Assembly (NCBI GenBank): GCA_965229355.1
Contig: OZ245869.1
Span: 1,426,001 to 1,490,000, forward strand
From: GCA-2737725 sp965229355
GTDB taxonomy: Bacteria; Pseudomonadota; Alphaproteobacteria; Rhodospirillales; Rhodospirillaceae
Direction: 5' to 3'
Length of the DNA: 64,000 nucleotides
Both the position numbers and the translations under genes were made by a program. Below the pieces are notes generated by a model. That model saw only the letters and a program-made list of their open reading frames with translations, did no database searches and was not told where the DNA came from. Shown here piece by piece: positions 61,022-64,000 of the stretch. Numbering within the stretch: the first letter of the stretch is position 1; every line of letters begins with the position of its first letter.

Positions 61022-61039
61022 ACACGTTAGGTAAATAAA
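61006..61039 (+). repeat. 17-base tandem duplication at a gene end
   Basis: CACGTCAGGTAAATAAA (61006-61022) is followed directly by CACGTTAGGTAAATAAA (61023-61039), differing at one base. The first copy contains the dehydrogenase stop codon. Confidence 0.9.
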
Positions 61040-61053
61040 TAAGAGTATAAAAA

Positions 61054-61545
61054 ATGTCAGATGTTCCTCGCCCTACACCGGCCAAAGTCGAAGCGTTGAA
61101 AGATTTTTTAGCCGCCGCGCGCAAGGCCAACCCTAGCGAACATATTGGGGATGTTGTGCGTCCGCGCTGCATTGGCTTCAATGCGGAAACCGCGAACACC
61201 ATTTTAAGCCTGGTGGCCTCTGGCGATAAAACCGGCACCTTCTCGGCGGTTTGGATGCACGAGAAAAAACCCGAGACACGACCCTTTATCGCCGACCTTG
61301 TGGCGTTGTGTGATTTTTCCGGTGTGCCGAAAATTCTGGTTACCACGACCCGTCTTGATTTGGTGAAGTGGCACGAGATCAGCACTGAGCACACAGCAAT
61401 CGATGGGCCATCGGTGCGCGCGCTCGATGTGTGGAAACCCATGCATTGGAAACTCTGGACGGGGCAGTTGGCCGAGTTTGGCGTGCAATCCACAGAAGAC
61501 ATGCCAGTGTGCGTGGAGCGCTTCCGCGTTCTGTATAAAGCGTGA
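61054..61545 (+). CDS. ASCH-domain protein
   Basis: The 163-residue protein has an ASCH (PUA-like) fold: SGDKTGTFSAVWMHEKKPET at about 67-86, LVTTTRLDLVKWHEISTEH and MPVCVERFRVLYKA at the end. ASCH domains are thought to bind RNA or act as co-activators; some are amidohydrolases. It overlaps the next GNAT gene by four bases (GTGA), so the two are coupled. Confidence 0.82.
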   Translation: MSDVPRPTPAKVEALKDFLAAARKANPSEHIGDVVRPRCIGFNAETANTILSLVASGDKTGTFSAVWMHEKKPETRPFIADLVALCDFSGVPKILVTTTRLDLVKWHEISTEHTAIDGPSVRALDVWKPMHWKLWTGQLAEFGVQSTEDMPVCVERFRVLYKA

Positions 61546-62405
61546 TTATCCGCCTTCTGACAGCGGCCGATCAATTCGCGCTCGATGCTTTTTTAGCAAA
61601 GAGCGCGGCCTCAACCATGATCATGCGGTCGAACCTGGCGCAGTATGGTGTCGGTGAAGGCTCGCACTTGTATCAAGGCGCATATGCTGCGCTTTTTGAA
61701 GATCATGAAATCGCCGCCGTTGCAGCACACTACGGCAATGGCAATATGTTTTTCTTTGCGCCTAAAGCTGCAGGTGAACTCGCCGCGTTTTTATCACAAC
61801 ATACTCAGCGCGCCGTGATGGGGCTAATTGGCCCGTGGGCTGATTGCATTACTGCACTCGATCATCTGGGTTTGCGCGAGCGCACCATTGATCAACCGCC
61901 TCATCAAGAAATTCTGTATGACTTAAACTTGGCAGACTTGCGTATTCCTCAGCAAATCACCGACGGCTCCGTTGGCTACCGTGCGGCGACGCTAGATGAT
62001 GCGGAAACCTTGATTGGCTGGCGTATCGATTATGAGCTTGAAACCATTCGGTATGAGCTCACACCCGAACTGGAAGCGCGTGTGCGCAAAATGATGCTGC
62101 ACACCATCGGCACACAAAGTTGGTGGGTTGCAACCTTTAACAACGCGCCTGTCGCGATGAGCAGCTTTAACGCCACGCTTGAGAATATGGTTCAAGTGGG
62201 TGGCGTGCACACGCCTAAAGCTTATCGTGGTAAAGGCTACGCACGTGTCGTTGTGGCAGGCTCGTTGATTGATGTACGTCAAAAAGGTGTCAGCACCGGT
62301 ATTCTTTTCACCGAAATCACCAATACGCCTGCTCAAAAAGTTTATGAAGCGCTCGGCTTCAAGCGCATCGGTGATTATGCGCTTTTGATGATGCGGCAAA
62401 ACTAA
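61542..62405 (+). CDS. GNAT-family N-acetyltransferase
   Basis: The 287-residue protein has a C-terminal GNAT domain (from about 145) with acetyl-CoA-binding GGVHTPKAYRGKGYARVVVAG, NTPAQKVYEALGFKRIGDYAL and an N-terminal half that may be a degenerate second GNAT domain (VMGLIGPWAD). The start is GTG at 61542 within the ASCH stop codon region. Substrate unknown. It converges with alkB, overlapping four bases. Confidence 0.85.
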   Translation: MIIRLLTAADQFALDAFLAKSAASTMIMRSNLAQYGVGEGSHLYQGAYAALFEDHEIAAVAAHYGNGNMFFFAPKAAGELAAFLSQHTQRAVMGLIGPWADCITALDHLGLRERTIDQPPHQEILYDLNLADLRIPQQITDGSVGYRAATLDDAETLIGWRIDYELETIRYELTPELEARVRKMMLHTIGTQSWWVATFNNAPVAMSSFNATLENMVQVGGVHTPKAYRGKGYARVVVAGSLIDVRQKGVSTGILFTEITNTPAQKVYEALGFKRIGDYALLMMRQN

Positions 62406-63049
62406 AGTGCTTTCCTGAACGTCAGGCTGTAACGACCGTTCACAGCTAGCGGACTCGTCCCGCCAAATATTTTACGCACACCATGAAAGCGCATGCGGCT
62501 TTCGCCCCCCATCAGCAAGACATCGCCACTGTGGACGCGCACGTTGATGTACTTGTCTGCGCGTTGAGGCCCGCCCACCTGAAAGTCAGCATCATCGCCC
62601 AAGCACACCGTAATGATCGGCTGGCTGAAATCCTTCTCATCCCGGTCCTGGTGCAGGCCCATTTTGGCCTCGGGCGTATAGAAGTTGATCAGGCAGGCGT
62701 CTGGTTCAAACTCTGGCCATGCTGAATTTTGGGCGAGTTCACGCACGGTCTGCCAAAACACATCGGGCATTTTGGGCCACGGCGTACGGGTCGCCGGGTT
62801 CGTGGTTTCATAGCGATAGCCCTTCCCATCGCTCCACCACCCGGCTTGTCCGCAGTTGGTCATGGCAGCCGACGTTAACCCCCCGCCCTTTGTACGCAGG
62901 CGGCTTAAGGGCGCTTGGGTCTCAATGTCCCGGATCGCCGCCAAAAGGGCCCCTTGGCGCTCTAAATCCACAGCCCCAGCCTGCAAAACAAACCCGGGGG
63001 GCAATTTTGGCCCCAAAAGATCGTTAAAAAGGGTTGGTTGGCGGGTCAT
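62402..63049 (-). CDS. alkB: Alpha-ketoglutarate-dependent DNA repair dioxygenase AlkB
   Basis: AlkB removes methyl groups from 1-methyladenine and 3-methylcytosine with iron and 2-oxoglutarate. The 215-residue protein has iron ligands in GLHQDRDEKDF (His-x-Asp) and a distal histidine in MRFHGVRKI, with oxoglutarate-binding arginines in the C-terminal RYSLTFRKA. The ogt gene at 29.9 kb is another alkylation-repair gene, not in an operon with it. Confidence 0.92.
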   Translation of the reverse strand: MTRQPTLFNDLLGPKLPPGFVLQAGAVDLERQGALLAAIRDIETQAPLSRLRTKGGGLTSAAMTNCGQAGWWSDGKGYRYETTNPATRTPWPKMPDVFWQTVRELAQNSAWPEFEPDACLINFYTPEAKMGLHQDRDEKDFSQPIITVCLGDDADFQVGGPQRADKYINVRVHSGDVLLMGGESRMRFHGVRKIFGGTSPLAVNGRYSLTFRKAL

Positions 63050-63148
63050 CGGAGTCGGTTAAGTCCTTACGCAAGTCGCTTTGGGGTCAAAACTGATCCC
63101 TGCCCAGCTTAAAAACCCAGTTTTCCTCTAAAATCCATCTGTTCTCTA

Positions 63149-63178
63149 GTTGCGAGGGTTAGAGCCCCCCTTATATAA
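63149..63178 (+). promoter_or_regulatory. Sigma-32-type promoter of dnaK
   Basis: GTTG (63149-63152) and CTTATATAA (63170-63178) are 17 bases apart. The recalled alphaproteobacterial RpoH consensus is CTTG, 17-18 bases, then CYTATNT; only the first base differs. It sits about 205 bases before the dnaK ATG. Confidence 0.75.
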
Positions 63179-63219
63179 CCCCCGAACTTAAGGGGTGCGC
63201 CGTGGATCTTTGGGTCCGC

Positions 63220-63280
63220 GGTCGTAAAGTCCGGGAGGGCCAGGAACAATGTTCCTAAAGCCATCTTAAACTTTGCGACC
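63220..63280 (+). promoter_or_regulatory. Long-range stem in the dnaK leader
   Basis: GGTCGTAAAGT (63220-63230) pairs with ACTTTGCGACC (63270-63280) over 11 positions with one G-U wobble. Inside is AGGAAC-AAT-GTTCCT (63242-63256). The ribosome-binding site is not in this stem. A thermosensor or stability element is possible; function is unproven. Confidence 0.5.
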
Positions 63281-63379
63281 AGGATTACCTCACGGGATGC
63301 ATCTCTATTCTAACCAATGGGGACATCCAGAAACGCCGGTGTCGGGTTTCGGAACGTCTGCCGCAGAAAGGATTAAGTT

Positions 63380-64000
63380 ATGGGCAAAGTAATTGGTATC
63401 GACCTTGGTACGACGAACTCATGCGTCGCGATCATGGATGGCAAAAATCCGAAAGTGATCGAGAACGCTGAAGGCGCGCGCACGACGCCGTCGATCGTTG
63501 CATACACAGATTCAGACGAGCGTCTCGTCGGCCAGCCGGCTAAACGCCAGGCGGTGACGAACCCCGAAGCGACACTGTTCGCGATTAAACGCCTCATGGG
63601 CCGTCGTTACGACGATGCCATGATTGAGAAGAGCAAAAAGCTCGTTCCCTACAAAATCATCAAAGGCGAAAACGGCGACGCTTGGGTTGAAGTGCACGGC
63701 GAGAAAAACGCCCCCAGCCAAGTCTCCGCACAAATTTTGGTGAAGATGAAAGAAACCGCCGAAGCTTATCTCGGCGAGAAGGTCACAGAAGCCGTTATTA
63801 CGGTTCCGGCCTATTTCAACGACAGCCAACGCCAAGCCACCAAAGATGCCGGCAAAATTGCAGGCCTGAATGTGCTGCGCATCATCAACGAGCCGACGGC
63901 CGCTGCTTTGGCTTATGGCTTGGATAAAAAGAAAAACGGCACCATCGCAGTGTACGACTTGGGCGGTGGTACATTTGACGTTTCAATCTTGGAAATCGGC
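63380..64000 (+). CDS. dnaK: Molecular chaperone DnaK, N-terminal part (partial)
   Basis: The first 207 residues of DnaK are in the window and the gene runs off the right end. The ATPase domain is clear: MGKVIGIDLGTTNSCVAIMD, the phosphate loop, VITVPAYFNDSQRQATKDAG and VYDLGGGTFDVSILEIG. It works with GrpE (encoded 3.7 kb upstream) and DnaJ in folding. AAAGGA precedes the ATG at 63380. Confidence 0.98.
   Translation, partial: MGKVIGIDLGTTNSCVAIMDGKNPKVIENAEGARTTPSIVAYTDSDERLVGQPAKRQAVTNPEATLFAIKRLMGRRYDDAMIEKSKKLVPYKIIKGENGDAWVEVHGEKNAPSQVSAQILVKMKETAEAYLGEKVTEAVITVPAYFNDSQRQATKDAGKIAGLNVLRIINEPTAAALAYGLDKKKNGTIAVYDLGGGTFDVSILEIG

Larger units (their letters stand above)
63050..63379 (+). 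other. dnaK promoter and leader region
   Basis: No gene is seen in these 330 bases. They hold a sigma-32-like promoter at 63149-63178 and then a leader of about 195 bases with several stems, ending in AAAGGA nine bases before the dnaK ATG. Confidence 0.65.

Noticed and set aside
63220..63379. Possible RNase P RNA because of AAAGTCCGGG
   Set aside because: The matching word is short, the region is far too short for RNase P RNA, and other conserved parts are missing.
1..64000. CRISPR arrays, tRNA or rRNA genes, insertion sequences
   Set aside because: No regular spacer-repeat array, no T-arm-like GGTTCRAATCC in a cloverleaf context, no transposase gene and no terminal inverted repeats were seen.

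Overview
The window comes from a free-living alphaproteobacterium. The evidence is gene content and order: hisB-hisH, secB-timA-mltA-smr, lptE-holA after leuS, mnmE-mnmG-rsmG-parA-parB, hslVU, hrcA-grpE, dnaK and a DUF3576 lipoprotein. Base composition looks moderate (low to mid 50s percent G+C by eye, not computed). I cannot fix the order; a Rhodospirillales-like or Micavibrio-like lineage would fit. No tRNA, rRNA, CRISPR array, prophage or insertion sequence was seen.

The centre of the window looks like the chromosomal origin and centromere. Between rho (minus strand, 31.4-32.7 kb) and ppsR (plus strand, from 33.26 kb) lies a 575-base gap. It holds an A/T-rich stretch, DnaA-box-like sequences, inverted repeats and six GANTC sites within about 105 bases. 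ppsR-maf-aroE-coaE-dnaQ-secB is the gene order found beside the Caulobacter origin. About 9 kb to the left, five perfect parS sites (TGTTTCACGTGAAACA) sit between mnmG and rsmG, next to parA and parB. Core genes run away from the gap on both sides.

Left arm (0-24 kb): histidine genes; an XRE regulator and an orphan response regulator; ribA; an Ala/Asn-rich protein; an L,D-transpeptidase; yggS and a thiE-like gene; an outer-membrane protein; a likely operon porin - nitronate monooxygenase - retropepsin-like protease - rimK; a second porin with a possible Pho box; DUF3576-leuS-lptE-holA; and copA-copZ behind a perfect CueR-type operator, with no cueR in the window.

Right arm (33-64 kb): replication, export and cell-wall genes; an accessory patch at 39.9-43.8 kb (two unknown proteins, Smr, a GST-like protein and a divergent TetR regulator with a perfect operator-like dyad between them); hslVU; xth, lolA, ftsK and an aminotransferase; an uncharacterised unit of SDR, coiled-coil protein and methyltransferase; hemW, a cupin, rdgB and rph; hrcA and grpE; a PQQ-type dehydrogenase; ASCH and GNAT genes; alkB; and the 5' part of dnaK behind a sigma-32-like promoter and a long structured leader.

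All calls rest on reading the sequence and on recalled family knowledge. No database search was run.
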